Source of the DNA: JBBSJZ01 sp041751935
GTDB taxonomy: Bacteria > Planctomycetota > Planctomycetia > Pirellulales > Pirellulaceae
Assembly (NCBI GenBank): GCA_041751935.1
Contig: JBGSIA010000080.1
Location: forward strand, 1-64,000
DNA length: 64,000 bases
Direction of reading: 5' to 3'
A program made the translations under genes and the position numbers. Positions 16,148-27,000 of the stretch are shown here, piece after piece; position 1 is the first letter of the stretch, and every line of letters begins with the position of its first letter. The notes beneath the pieces are model-generated. The model did no database searches, had not been told where the DNA came from, and was given only the letters and a program-made list of their open reading frames with translations.

Positions 16148-17434
16148 ATGAACTCGCTTGCGAAAACTGCATTCGCGCTTGTCTGGGTTGCTTTGCCGAT
16201 CCAGAGCCTTGTCGCACTTGATAGCTGGTCCGCGTTTCGTGGCGATCACGGAGACGGCATTGTTCGCGGTGCAACTGATTTGCCCATCCAATGGTCGCGG
16301 GACAGCCAAGTCAGTTGGCGAACGGAGCTTCCCGGTAGCGGTTGGTCTTGCCCAGTCGTTCAGAGTGGTCGCATTTTTCTCACGACGGCAATCCCCGACC
16401 CGCAGCGAGATGGTGAAGACGATGGTGACAGTAAACAAGCCCTGGAATATACGCTCTCGTTATTGATCGTCGACGCGGCGACAGGCGAACTCGTTAAACA
16501 AGTGCCGGTGATGAGACAGACTGCTGATCGTTCGCCGCGAGTCCACTCTAAGAACAGTCACGCCAGCCCGACGGCGATCGTTCGGGGGGATCGCGTTTTT
16601 GTACACTTTGGCTACCAAGGCACCGCTTGTTTAACGACGGATGGAGAAATCGTTTGGACGAACCGGGACTTGTATTTCAAGCCGACTCATGGCAACGGTG
16701 GCTCACCAATCTTGGTTGACGATCATTTGATTTTCACCTGTGATGGCGACAAGGAACCCAAGGTCGTTGCACTGGACACGAACACCGGCAAGCTCGCTTG
16801 GCAGACGCCCCGACCGGTGAGTGCGACGAAAACCTTCTCTTTTTGTACGCCAACATTGATTGACGTGGATGGAAAGAAACAAGTCATTGCACCGGGAAGC
16901 GATTGTGTGCTTGCACTCGATCCCGCAACTGGCGAAACATTGTGGGACGTCCGCTATGTTGGTTATTCCGTTGTGCCCAAGCCGGTCTACGACGGCGGCT
17001 TGGTCTTTGTATCGACGAGTTTCGACAATAGCAAGTTGTTAGCAATCCAACCGACCGGTCACGGCGTTGTTACCGATACGCATGTTGCCTGGCAAGCGGA
17101 CAGCAATATTCCTAAGACGCCATCGATGATCGCCCACGAGGGGCTAGTTTATTCGGTCAGCGATGATGGCATTGCATTGTGTACCGAAGCGGCAACAGGT
17201 GATGTGGTTTATCGCAAGCGACTGGGCGGTAACTACTCCGCTTCGCCGCTACTTGCTGCTGGTCGGATTTACTTCACGAGCGAAGAGGGTGTCACAACGG
17301 TCATTGCCGCAGGTCGCGATTACGAAGTGCTGGCCAAGAATGACCTCGGTGAACGCACGTTGGCATCACTTGGCGTAGTCGATGATTCGCTGTTGATTCG
17401 CACCACGGCAGCTCTGTACCGGATCGGCAAGTAA
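16148..17434 (+). CDS. Secreted PQQ-like beta-propeller protein
   Basis: The 428-aa product has a signal peptide (MNSLAKTAFALVWVALPIQSLVA) and repeated propeller blades with the usual pattern of a Trp/Gly-rich strand then 'LDxxTGxxLW'. Examples are KVVALDTNTGKLAWQTPRP, VLALDPATGETLWDVRYVG and LCTEAATGDVVYRKRLGG. This is the outer-membrane-assembly BamB / quinoprotein-dehydrogenase-like fold. The substrate-binding and calcium residues of true dehydrogenases are not evident, so a structural or binding role is more likely. ATG 16148 lies five bases after the bioB stop. GTG 16139 overlapping that stop is an alternative. Confidence 0.85.
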   Translation: MNSLAKTAFALVWVALPIQSLVALDSWSAFRGDHGDGIVRGATDLPIQWSRDSQVSWRTELPGSGWSCPVVQSGRIFLTTAIPDPQRDGEDDGDSKQALEYTLSLLIVDAATGELVKQVPVMRQTADRSPRVHSKNSHASPTAIVRGDRVFVHFGYQGTACLTTDGEIVWTNRDLYFKPTHGNGGSPILVDDHLIFTCDGDKEPKVVALDTNTGKLAWQTPRPVSATKTFSFCTPTLIDVDGKKQVIAPGSDCVLALDPATGETLWDVRYVGYSVVPKPVYDGGLVFVSTSFDNSKLLAIQPTGHGVVTDTHVAWQADSNIPKTPSMIAHEGLVYSVSDDGIALCTEAATGDVVYRKRLGGNYSASPLLAAGRIYFTSEEGVTTVIAAGRDYEVLAKNDLGERTLASLGVVDDSLLIRTTAALYRIGK

Positions 17435-17444
17435 ACCAAATCGA

Positions 17445-18371
17445 TTAACTACGTCGTGTGGGATCGATGCCCATGTCGCGAAGCATCTTTTGCAAGTCCT
17501 CCCACGCAGCTCGTTTCGCTTCGGGAGCTCTTAGCAAATAAGCTGGATGATAGGTCACGATCACTTTACTCTCGCGGTACCGATGGAACTTTCCACGCAG
17601 ACGACCCACCGAGAGCGTGCTCGAGAGCAGCGCTTGGCTGCTGACGGCACCCAGACAGACAATGTATTCCGGACGCAGGATTTCCAGTTGTGACTCGAAG
17701 TATTCACGACAGTTCTGGATTTCGCCCGGATCGGGGTTGCGATTCTCCGGCGGTCGACATTTCACTGTGTTGAGGATGTAAACATCTTCGCGTTTAAACG
17801 TACAGGCTTCGATCATTTTTGTGAGTAATTGTCCGGCCTTGCCGACAAACGGTCGGCCACTGCGGTCCTCGTCCGCGCCAGGCCCCTCACCAAAAAATGC
17901 GACACGTGGTTTCGCCGTGCCTTCGCCGAAAACGGTTTGTGTCCGACACCTGGAAAGGACTTCACAACGTGTACAACCTGAGACGAGTTGCTGCAACTGA
18001 GCAAGTTTCGATTCCCGCTCGGCGAGCGGGAGCGGATTGCGTTCGTAGTCGGTGCCTCCCGATGCGACCGCAGCAACTCGCTGGGACCGATGGGTAACTG
18101 CCGCTGGTGGCGGAACTGGAGTGGGACGAGATTGTTGCGGGGGGGCAGCGGGAATTGCAGGAGGTGACTCGGCGATAATGGATTCAGGTTCGGCAACGTG
18201 CAAGAGTTGGTCGAATTCTGCGATCCCCGATTCAGTGGGATTGGGGCCGAAATGAATTCCCAGTCTGGCAAAATGTGCCGCGAGCGATGCCGCTGCGACC
18301 GCGATTTGCGAGGCTTCCATCGGAGTGGTAAGTGTCGGTACGTCAATGCGGGTATTCGATTGTGAACTCAT
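17445..18371 (-). CDS. Family 4 uracil-DNA glycosylase
   Basis: The C-terminal 180 residues match the thermophile-type (family 4) uracil-DNA glycosylase. Fe-S cysteines appear as C133-x2-C136 and C205-x15-C221. The catalytic/uracil-binding motif is GEGPGADEDRSGRPFVGKAG (161-180), NTVKCRPPENRNP is the second conserved block, and TYHPAYLLR is the late His motif. The protein removes uracil from DNA to start base excision repair. The first about 115 residues are Pro/Ala-rich and low in conservation, an extension also seen in other planctomycete members. It converges with the propeller gene and diverges from der. Confidence 0.93.
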   Translation of the reverse strand: MSSQSNTRIDVPTLTTPMEASQIAVAAASLAAHFARLGIHFGPNPTESGIAEFDQLLHVAEPESIIAESPPAIPAAPPQQSRPTPVPPPAAVTHRSQRVAAVASGGTDYERNPLPLAERESKLAQLQQLVSGCTRCEVLSRCRTQTVFGEGTAKPRVAFFGEGPGADEDRSGRPFVGKAGQLLTKMIEACTFKREDVYILNTVKCRPPENRNPDPGEIQNCREYFESQLEILRPEYIVCLGAVSSQALLSSTLSVGRLRGKFHRYRESKVIVTYHPAYLLRAPEAKRAAWEDLQKMLRDMGIDPTRRS

Positions 18372-18463
18372 GTTTGCATTCTATGGCAAGCGATCCGGTT
18401 CTCAAGCCGACGTTCTCCGAGTACGCTGTGTCGTTTGCTCGCTAGAATCAAAGTTTCCTCAAC

Positions 18464-19795
18464 ATGCCCGTTCCCCAAGTCGCGATAGTCGGTCGACCGA
18501 ATGTCGGTAAAAGCAGCCTGTTTAATTGGCTCGCCCGCCGCCGTTTAGCGATCGTTGATGATTTCGAGGGTGTCACGCGTGATCGCATGACCACGCTAAT
18601 TGAACATAACGAGCGTTTCTTTGAATTGATAGATACGGGGGGGTTAGGCATCGAGGACCCCGACGACCTGACGGCCGATGTGCGTCGCCAGATTGAGATT
18701 GCGATCAATTCAGCTGATGTAATTTTGCTCGTTGTCGATGTTCGCACTGGTCTGATGCCGTTGGACGTTGAGGTCGCAGAGCGGCTGCGTGGTGTCGAGC
18801 GTCCGGTGATCCTTGTCGCGAACAAGGCCGATACCGATTCCATGGATGTTAACGCTGACGAGTTTCATCAACTTGGGCGAGGACATTTGATCTGTGTTAG
18901 TTCACTCCAAAATCGTAACCGTGAGGATCTACTGGAGTTAATCGTCGACCGATTGCCAGTCGTCAATGACGAGACATCACAACTACCCCAGATGAAAGTT
19001 GCGATTGTCGGGCGTCGCAATGTGGGCAAAAGCACGTTCGTTAACACGCTGGCTAAGGCGGATCGAATGATCGTGAGCGAGGTGCCGGGAACGACACGTG
19101 ACAGCGTTGATGTGAAATTCGAAATGGACGGTCAAACCTTTATGGCTATTGATACGCCAGGGTTGAGGAAACGAAAGAGCGTTCGCACGGATCTAGAGTT
19201 CTACAGTACGCATCGCGCCCAACGCAGTGTCCGTCGCGCTGATGTGGTGCTGATGTTTTTCGATGCTGCTGACACGATTAGCAAAGTCGATAAGCAGTTG
19301 ATGGGATACGTGATCGAAAATTTCAAGCCATGTATCTTTGTAATCAACAAGTGGGATCAATTGGCGGGCACCGTCACCACGGACCGGTGGGTGCGATACC
19401 TGAGAGGTCAATTTCCGACACTGGCATATGCACCGATCGCATTCATTACTGGTCAAACCGGCAAGAACGTCAAAACATTATTGAACCACTCGACAATGCT
19501 ATTCAAACAGTCGATGGAACGAGTATCCACCGGCGTGCTGAATCGAGTGATTCATGCGGCTGTCGAAGCTCATCCGCCGCCCATTCACCAGAATCGGCGC
19601 CCGAAGATTTTCTTCGCAACTCAGGTGTCGACACAGCCGCCAACGATCGTATTGATGTGCAGCGATCCCAAAGCATTTGGTAACGACTACCGGCGATTTC
19701 TGTTGGGAGTCTTGCGCGACCATCTGCCGTTCGGCGAGGTGCCGATCAAGATGTACTTGCACAAACGACATCGAGATAGCGACGAGCCAGAATAG
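18464..19795 (+). CDS. der: Ribosome-assembly GTPase Der (EngA)
   Basis: Two consecutive GTPase domains and a KH-like C-terminal domain identify Der, needed for 50S subunit maturation. Domain 1 has GRPNVGKSS (10-18), DTGG (57-60) and NKAD (120-123). Domain 2 has GRRNVGKST (183-191), DTPG and NKWD. The C-terminus (from about 360) is the KH-like domain with RRFLLGVLRDHLPFGEVPIKMYLHKR. Length 443 aa is normal. It is followed by a convergent gene only six bases away. Confidence 0.97.
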   Translation: MPVPQVAIVGRPNVGKSSLFNWLARRRLAIVDDFEGVTRDRMTTLIEHNERFFELIDTGGLGIEDPDDLTADVRRQIEIAINSADVILLVVDVRTGLMPLDVEVAERLRGVERPVILVANKADTDSMDVNADEFHQLGRGHLICVSSLQNRNREDLLELIVDRLPVVNDETSQLPQMKVAIVGRRNVGKSTFVNTLAKADRMIVSEVPGTTRDSVDVKFEMDGQTFMAIDTPGLRKRKSVRTDLEFYSTHRAQRSVRRADVVLMFFDAADTISKVDKQLMGYVIENFKPCIFVINKWDQLAGTVTTDRWVRYLRGQFPTLAYAPIAFITGQTGKNVKTLLNHSTMLFKQSMERVSTGVLNRVIHAAVEAHPPPIHQNRRPKIFFATQVSTQPPTIVLMCSDPKAFGNDYRRFLLGVLRDHLPFGEVPIKMYLHKRHRDSDEPE

Positions 19796-19801
19796 ACTGC
19801 G

Positions 19802-20746
19802 TTAGCGAATTGTTTTGCCCGCGTCCAGCAACACACTATTGGAAACATCATTTCCAAAGTCGCTGTGACGCTCCAGTTTCCAGACGACTTGTTTCGTTCG
19901 CGGGTCCAGTTCAACAAGTTGCGGTTGATCGGGGCCTGCGTGGCAATTGCCGATTACGTAGTTGCCATTTGATAACACTTCGAGCGTCGTGACCCAGGCA
20001 AAGCGAATGCCCGGTAAGTCGTCTTGATGCAGCTGCCACACGATACGTTTGTCTGGCGCCACTTCCAAGACGCTGTGACCGTTTCCGGTAGCAACCAGCG
20101 TGTTGCCGCTGGGCAACCGCAGAGCACAGAACAGCCGATTGCCGAAAGCCTCAGGGCCGTGGCCCTCTTTCGCATCCTTGGCGAACATTGGTACCTCGTA
20201 TTCCCAGAGGACCTTACCGGTGGTGGAGTCATATTCCCGGACTTTGCCATCCGCTTCGTGTGCGGCGAGGTAATTTCCGTTCTCCAATTGGCGAACCAAC
20301 CGTGTGTCGGAATGGGCGTTGGGGTTCTCGACTGTCAGCGGCATTTGGGAAACGATCACGCCATCGCGGTTCACTTCGATGATCCGTGCGCTGCCCGACT
20401 CGGCAATCATCACGTTCCCGTTGGCAAGCGGTTGGCAAGCGTGAACTTCAATTCGTTTGCCTTGGTTATCAGGGTGCTCGGACGCGTCGTACTGCCAAAC
20501 CACATTCTTCGATTTCGGATCGATTTCCGCGACGCCAGCACGACCCTGCAATACCAAGTAGTTGCCGTTGGGCAAGACATGCAAATCATGAATGCCTTTC
20601 CAGGGCATTTCCCAGCCGATTGTTCCGTCAGTTTCAATTACCGCCAGTCGGCCCATGCCTTGCAACAGAACGCGATGTTGTGCCGAAGCAACCGAAATTG
20701 GGATCAGCGTGCACAGGATAACGACGACAGCGGAGAAAGGTTTCAT
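19802..20746 (-). CDS. Secreted beta-propeller protein
   Basis: The 314-aa product begins with a signal peptide (MKPFSAVVVILCTLIPISVASAQ). It then shows about six repeats centred on 'LPNGNYL' (HVLPNGNYLVLQG, PLANGNVMIAESG, QLENGNYLAAHE, RLPSGNTLVATGNG, VLSNGNYVIGNCH), each followed by a strand like 'VVWQYD' or 'VVWKLE'. The pattern resembles arylsulfotransferase-like or PQQ-like propellers. No catalytic His/Arg set can be assigned. It lies 11 bases after the kinase gene on the same strand, so it is probably co-transcribed with it and acts outside the cytoplasmic membrane. Confidence 0.8.
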   Translation of the reverse strand: MKPFSAVVVILCTLIPISVASAQHRVLLQGMGRLAVIETDGTIGWEMPWKGIHDLHVLPNGNYLVLQGRAGVAEIDPKSKNVVWQYDASEHPDNQGKRIEVHACQPLANGNVMIAESGSARIIEVNRDGVIVSQMPLTVENPNAHSDTRLVRQLENGNYLAAHEADGKVREYDSTTGKVLWEYEVPMFAKDAKEGHGPEAFGNRLFCALRLPSGNTLVATGNGHSVLEVAPDKRIVWQLHQDDLPGIRFAWVTTLEVLSNGNYVIGNCHAGPDQPQLVELDPRTKQVVWKLERHSDFGNDVSNSVLLDAGKTIR

Positions 20747-20757
20747 TGTCCAGTGGT

Positions 20758-23700
20758 TTACTTTTTGGTGACAGTTGCCGGTTCAAAGACTCGGAAACGT
20801 TGTTCAGTGGTGAGTTTGCCGAAGTCACAATCTTCGGTGAATGAGATATTTAGCGGTCCGCTGGCGTAAATCGCATGCTGTCCGGGCGAATCAAAAGTTA
20901 CCTTGCTCAAATCAAGTGACGAATCACGCTTGGTTGCTTTGAAGAAAATATTGTAGTCGCCGCCAATAAAACGCGAGTCATTAACGCTGACCTGTAGCTG
21001 AGTGTCACGAGGCTCGGCTAACAATCCGCCGTGTCGATTGTTTTCGATGGTGACGCCAACGAGTTTGACTGCGTCAGCCACGTCGCCGACGTAAATTCCA
21101 GCATCATCGTTGTTACTAATGCTGCCGCCGTTGATCGTTAATGATCCTGCGAGCATGTCGATCCCCCTTAACCCCGCGTGCTGGATATCCGTCTTATTTA
21201 AAGTAACGATTCCATCATTGATGACGGTGATACCATTTTCTTTGACGTCGAGGATAGAACTGTTTTCGCTGGTTACATTTCCGTGATCAATGTTGATTCC
21301 CATCTGGCCTTCTCTGATTTCGCATTTATCGCGCAGTATCAATGTGCCGGGCGATACGAGGGCTGCGACAAAACATTTGGAGAATTTTGTATTGAACACC
21401 TCCACTGAACCGGGCACTTCCTTGCTTTTTTGATTCAAATCGCTTTCGTCAACGAATCTTGCTTGTACTCCCGTTTTACACAGGAGGAACTTGCTATCGC
21501 GAATGATGGCGACGCCGTTATTGGTCGTACTGACGCCCACCTCCAGGCAACCATCGAAGGTGCAATCGTTAATCAAAACTGCATCAGGAAGACTGCGGTC
21601 CACTTCGATACCCACGGTGCCGATAAACGTCGAACCAGTGACTTCCGCCGGACCGCCAATCAACTGCAGTCCCGACAAGCGGAAGGAGCATCCCTTAATT
21701 ATCGCTTGACGATGATCTGTGCATGAGATCGCGAACTGACGCGATTCTTGGAACTTGCAATCGATTGCGGCGATACTGGTATCCCGATTGCCTTTGATAC
21801 AGTTGTAGCTGGTTGTCAGCAGCGTACTTCGTTCAATCAAGAACGTTCCCGACTCGACATCGATGGCGTTGAACTGCTGCGTTGTGTGGTGTCCTTGAGC
21901 ATCGATGGTGAAGTCTCGGATGATCACGGCCTCATCGGGCTGGCAAACAATGGTCAGCGGTGGTCCGGTGGCGTTGACCAACTCGCATCGCCCTAGCGAT
22001 TGCTGGCCCAGGATGGTGACCGGTCGCGCGATACGTAACTGTTCGGTGTATTTTCCTGGGACAACGGTAATCACAGCGCCAGCGGGGCCAGCATCGATAG
22101 CGGCTTGAATCGTTTTGTGTGAACCGCCGCCGGCCGGATTGACGATCCAAGGTTTCTCCGGAGAACCGTCAACGTCAGGCATTGGCGGTTCCGGCTTGGT
22201 GATTTCAACAGGGATCGGCTCGACCGTCGAGCTATCGTCAATAGTTTTAACACCGCTATTATTTTTGGAGGTACCTATGTCCGCGTTGGACTGTCCACCA
22301 CCGGTACCTGGGTCATCGTTAGGCGAGTTGTTCGCAACCACGACGCTTCCGGAGTCACGGCTGACGACATAGGCGACGATACCGGAGGCGACGGCCATCA
22401 CGGCAAGCGTTACCAATTGTCCCAGCCAACGAACCCACCACGGTGATGGCGGCCCGTACTGCTGTGTCGACGTGACGGTGCGCGTCGACGACGTCATCGA
22501 TACATGGGATTCTCGTGACGAACCATGCTGTATGGATTGGCTGCCATGCAGCGATTGGCTTCCCTGTTGCGAACTGCGAGTTCCTTGTTCCGTCGAGCCT
22601 CGCGAGGTGGCAGTGCGGGTTGATCCTCCAGCAAAGGAACTGTCACTGTACAAGTTGGTGCTAGTGGAACCGCGAATCGTTTGATTACTCAAGCCTTCCG
22701 CCAACAACAATTCCAAGGCGACGGCGAGGTCGCGCACCGAAGCATATCGCTCCGACGGCTTTTTCGCACAGCACTTCAAGAACACGTCGTTGAGACTTTC
22801 GGGAAGATTCGGGGAACGCTGTTGCAAGGGACGTGGGTCCATCTCGCAAATCTGTTCCGTCAGCGCACGGCGATCGCGGCCACTGAAGGGTACCTTGCCG
22901 CACAGCAGCTCATACAGCATCACGCCCAAAGACCAGAGGTCCGAACGCGGATCGAGGAAATCGATGCGGCCTTTAATCTGCTCGGGCGACATGTACGCCG
23001 GAGTGCCCGCTAGTTCGCCCCGACGGCCCTGCTGTTCTTCTTCTGATATGGCTAAGCCAAAGTCAGCAATGAACGGCTTGCCGGACTGGTCAATCAGCAC
23101 ATTATCAGGCTTCAAATCCCGGTGCAGAATATCGATCAAGTGCGCCGGTTCGAGTGCCAGTGCGATACTACGGATCATTCTCGCAGCGTCTGCGGGTGAC
23201 ATCGGTCCGTGCTCATCCAACCAATCTCGCAACGACGAGCCTTGGATGAATTTTTGCACGATATACGTGGCACCCGTCTCGGTGCTGCCGATGTGGTAGA
23301 CCGGGACAATGCCTTCGCTGTCGATTTGGGCTGCCTTGGATGCTTCAACTCGCAGGCGTTCCTGAATCTTCTTGTCGCTAACGTGGGAAACTTTGATAGC
23401 GACCTTGCGATGAAGTTCCGTATCGACGGCAAGATACACGACTCCAAAAGCACCTCGACCGAGTTCTTTCTCGATCTTGAATTTATCGATGGACTCTGGG
23501 TGAGATTCGACGGGCGTGCGACTTGAGTTGCTCGGCGGACGCTTGTCTTTCCCCGGGGTGACTTTGGACGACGGAGACGGTGTCGCGGATGAATGCTTTG
23601 GAGTTGCCGGTCGTTGGGCAGCAGCCGACGCCTGTTGACCATCAATTGTCGCATCAGGTCGAGCTAAAGGGGGCACATGCATCGTGCCATCCATGGCCTC

Positions 23701-23946
23701 GCTGTCCATGGAAGCGCGCATCTGTGTCGCCTCCATATCCAAGTCATCGTTTTCACTGTCCAGATACTGTCGAAGCGGTTCGCGGTAAAGCGATCGCGTT
23801 GTCTCATCGAGTCCCGCCAAGACCGTATCCACGTTGGCTTGGGGGTCTCGCTGTCGGATCTCACTCAAGCGACGAACAAGCAATTGCAATTGCTCGGGAT
23901 CGAAGAGGACCGTTTCGTTAGAGCGTTCTTTATTTGGCATGGGCAA
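20758..23946 (-). CDS. Transmembrane Ser/Thr protein kinase with extracytoplasmic beta-helix
   Basis: The 1062-aa protein has four parts. Residues 1-150 are a polar, Pro/Ser-rich region starting with a short helical segment. Residues about 154-420 are a Hanks-type kinase with GRGAFGVVYLAV, Lys185 in VAIKV, HRDLKPDN (275-282) and DFG (295-297), all catalytic residues present. A Ser/Thr/Gln-rich linker and a membrane helix follow (about 505-530, GQLVTLAVMAVASGIVAYVV). Residues about 600-1050 form a right-handed parallel beta-helix of the pectate-lyase/NosD kind (KTIQAAIDAGPAGAVITVVPGKY, then repeated 'I.dc.F.g' coils). The topology puts the helix outside the membrane as a likely sensor or binding domain. 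It is probably transcribed with the downstream propeller gene. Confidence 0.93.
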   Translation of the reverse strand: MPMPNKERSNETVLFDPEQLQLLVRRLSEIRQRDPQANVDTVLAGLDETTRSLYREPLRQYLDSENDDLDMEATQMRASMDSEAMDGTMHVPPLARPDATIDGQQASAAAQRPATPKHSSATPSPSSKVTPGKDKRPPSNSSRTPVESHPESIDKFKIEKELGRGAFGVVYLAVDTELHRKVAIKVSHVSDKKIQERLRVEASKAAQIDSEGIVPVYHIGSTETGATYIVQKFIQGSSLRDWLDEHGPMSPADAARMIRSIALALEPAHLIDILHRDLKPDNVLIDQSGKPFIADFGLAISEEEQQGRRGELAGTPAYMSPEQIKGRIDFLDPRSDLWSLGVMLYELLCGKVPFSGRDRRALTEQICEMDPRPLQQRSPNLPESLNDVFLKCCAKKPSERYASVRDLAVALELLLAEGLSNQTIRGSTSTNLYSDSSFAGGSTRTATSRGSTEQGTRSSQQGSQSLHGSQSIQHGSSRESHVSMTSSTRTVTSTQQYGPPSPWWVRWLGQLVTLAVMAVASGIVAYVVSRDSGSVVVANNSPNDDPGTGGGQSNADIGTSKNNSGVKTIDDSSTVEPIPVEITKPEPPMPDVDGSPEKPWIVNPAGGGSHKTIQAAIDAGPAGAVITVVPGKYTEQLRIARPVTILGQQSLGRCELVNATGPPLTIVCQPDEAVIIRDFTIDAQGHHTTQQFNAIDVESGTFLIERSTLLTTSYNCIKGNRDTSIAAIDCKFQESRQFAISCTDHRQAIIKGCSFRLSGLQLIGGPAEVTGSTFIGTVGIEVDRSLPDAVLINDCTFDGCLEVGVSTTNNGVAIIRDSKFLLCKTGVQARFVDESDLNQKSKEVPGSVEVFNTKFSKCFVAALVSPGTLILRDKCEIREGQMGINIDHGNVTSENSSILDVKENGITVINDGIVTLNKTDIQHAGLRGIDMLAGSLTINGGSISNNDDAGIYVGDVADAVKLVGVTIENNRHGGLLAEPRDTQLQVSVNDSRFIGGDYNIFFKATKRDSSLDLSKVTFDSPGQHAIYASGPLNISFTEDCDFGKLTTEQRFRVFEPATVTKK

Positions 23947-24093
23947 TCGGCAGCGACAAGGGACATCACCGTCGATTATTGCTTGAATATGCTTCCAAGG
24001 GTAGCGCTAAGGTGGTAAAGCTCCCACCATTAGTGCCGATTTATTGCCCAAACATGCGCGGCTACGTGTCGCGCAAGCTGATCAGGAAAAGGG

Positions 24094-27000
24094 CTAATTG
24101 CCGCCTGGGAAGCCCTGACCACCGGCACCACCACCACCACCTCCACCGGGGCTTGTTCCACCTTGGCCGGTTACAAAGTTGAAGGTGGTCACGTCACCGA
24201 TTTGTTGGAACGCAGGCGCAGGCGAGATACGTACGTATCGTCGGTCAGCCGAAATAATCGCCAGCGTAAACAACATTGCACCTTCCTGAAGCGTGGTGAT
24301 TTGCGGTTGGAAACCAACTGCCCCGCGATTGAGGAACGGATTGCCTTGGACGCCGCCAAAGCCTCCGCCGCTGCCGGTAAGCGTTGCTACGTCGCGATAA
24401 AATTCTTGCAACGCTTGGGCATTCGCGCCAGGAGCTCCAAACACGGGACCGCCGCCGAGCTGTCCAGGTGCGAATCCTCCGCCTCCGATGCCACCACCGA
24501 AATTACCGCCTCCGATTGCCTGGGCCAGAACTTGGTTTTGGATATTTCGCTGGACGTCTCTCAGGCTCGCCAATTGCGCTTCACCGACTTCTTCTTTCCG
24601 CTGGCCATCCTTCACTGCAAACACAATCAAAGCATTTTTCTCAGTCAGAGGAATTTGCTCACGAATGTAGCGTTGGTCGGGGCGTCCGATATCCGTCAGC
24701 AATTCTACCGTTACGTGTCCGGTCGACACGTCACCCCAGACTCGACGGATATGCAATCGATACTGGCCGCTGAAGCCCTGAGGACACATGTAGGTTTCCG
24801 AAACAGCGCCGGTCTTATCTTCACCGCGCCCTGGATAAGAATCGCCCAGCAGCGTACCGCCACCAGCGGTGTTGCGGAGATCCAGTGAACAAACAGTTCC
24901 GGAAGGTTCTTCGATGGACAAATCCACATCCGCGTCGCCGGTCCAAGTCACGCGAACGATCGCATCGTGCGACGCCGCTTGCTTGAGCGATTCATTGAAC
25001 GCATCGGCTTCGGCTTGACGACCTTCCTCGATCAGTTGTGCGTAGGTTGCACGAGCCAGCAGTCGAGCTTCGGCAACCACAGGTTCGAATTTCTCGGACC
25101 ATGCTTGCGACAGAACCCCTGTGCATGCCCATTGCAAACCATGAAGGTCATCGATTCGTTTGGCCAATCGCAGGCCCATCACAAAGGCTTCGCGGCGATA
25201 CGGATCAAGCGAAGCGACATTTTCGCAAAGCTTCAAGGCAGCGGCGTGGCTGCCGATTTCTTCCAGTCGCGCCGCGACGTGCAAGACATCTGCCGGATCT
25301 TCAGCAAAATCAACGGCCGAAAGCAGCGTTCGTTCAATCATTTCCTGGGGAGCACCTGTCGCCTGTTGAGCAATCGCCAACGCTTGATACATCCATGATT
25401 GAACGTGTCCAGCTCGCATCGCTGCAGAAATCGTCTCGCCGATCTGAGCGAAATGCTCAACCGCAACGTCGGGCTTTCCGGTCTTCTCGGCCGACAAAGC
25501 CTTAGCATTCCAATGTCCCACGGTTGCGCGAATTCTCGCATCCAGACGTCCCAGATCTTGGGCATCGTCAATCTTCACACTGGCGAAAAACTCGTCCCAA
25601 GCTTGGCTCAGTGATTGTCCATCGGCGGGCACAATACGAATTGGCTCAGGACCGGACATCACACTCTTTGCAGGTGCAGCCGCTGTAGGAGCTGCCGTCC
25701 TCGTTGAGTTTCCTGAGGAGTTGGACTGGACAATGGTCTTTTGGCTAAGCGAGGTATCGTCGGGAACAGCAAACGCCCCGCCGCCGCCCATGCCACCACC
25801 ACCCATTCCACCGCCCATACCTCCTCCGCCCATACCGCCACCACCCATGCCACCGCCCATACCGCCACCGCCCATACCGCCACCGCCCATACCGCCACCG
25901 CCCATACCGCCACCACCCATACCGCCACCACCGAGAGCGATTACGGGGACGACTAGGTCACCAACCGGATACACTTTGTTGATCAGATTCAACTCGGCAG
26001 CTTCCTCGGAGGTGATTTGCAACACTTCGTCCTTGATCATATAGGTCAACGTGAATTCACGCAGCATCAGCCGCAAGAATGAACGTAATGTCACATTCTT
26101 GAGGTCCATCGTGACGGGAGTGTCAGCGGTCAAGCCAATTTCTTCCAACGCCTGGCGATCGACGACAATCGGTATGCCATGCGTTTCACTAATGATACGG
26201 ATCGCCGACTCCAGCGGCTCTTCAATAAATTGTTGAGTCGTTTCGTCGCCGAGCGCCTTTTGAATACGACGTTCGGTTTCATTGTCACCGACCAATTCAA
26301 TCGCACCGTACCGCTCGATGCGGCGACGGCTGAGCCTCGCCCAAACGTCTGCGTCGGGGTAGACAATCGGTGGTTCGTCCACGAACGGAATGTTTGCCTT
26401 GAGGACTAATGAAAATGCATCGACAAAGTTGCGTTCTCGCATCTCGCGGTAACGTCGGTCGCGGTCATAAACTTGCAACGCCAATGTTTCGTCGGTAACG
26501 TGCCGCCCGAGTACCGAGTCCTCCGTGATTGAGTCACCGGCCAGAGTTGCCATCTGCAACGACACTTCGCCGTCGGCCTCGGTGTAACGGCCCTCGTCGA
26601 TGAGAGCGTTGAGCTGCTCAGACAACGTCGACAAGCGGGCTTCGCGACGGAAGGTTTCTTCAAGCAAACGTTGTGACGAAACCGCGCCGGCTTGTATCTC
26701 TTGGAGCGTAGATTGCTGTTCGGCATATTCCGCTTCTCGACGCCCAGCAATTTGAATCGCTGAACGAACTTGCGACATCAATTCTTGCCGCAATTGCGGG
26801 TCAACATCCGGCGTCGTTTCAACAATCGCCAACAGAGTTTTCAGCGCACCGGCGACACCCGTTGGGTCGTTTTTCATGCTCCGCGAAGCGGACCGCAGCT
26901 GGGCGCGCACTTCGGCGCGCAATCGACCTTCGACCACGGTGCGTTCAGCCGCCACGCGATCCAACAGGTCACCACCGGATTCCAGCAATTCGTCGTCTCC

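Noticed and set aside
20024..20869. 281-codon open frame on the plus strand
   Set aside because: Antisense to a clear signal-peptide/propeller gene and to the kinase end. Composition is typical of a shadow frame.
25780..25932. CRISPR-like regular repeat
   Set aside because: Contiguous 12/15-base units without spacers, in frame inside a gene, encoding Gly-Met.
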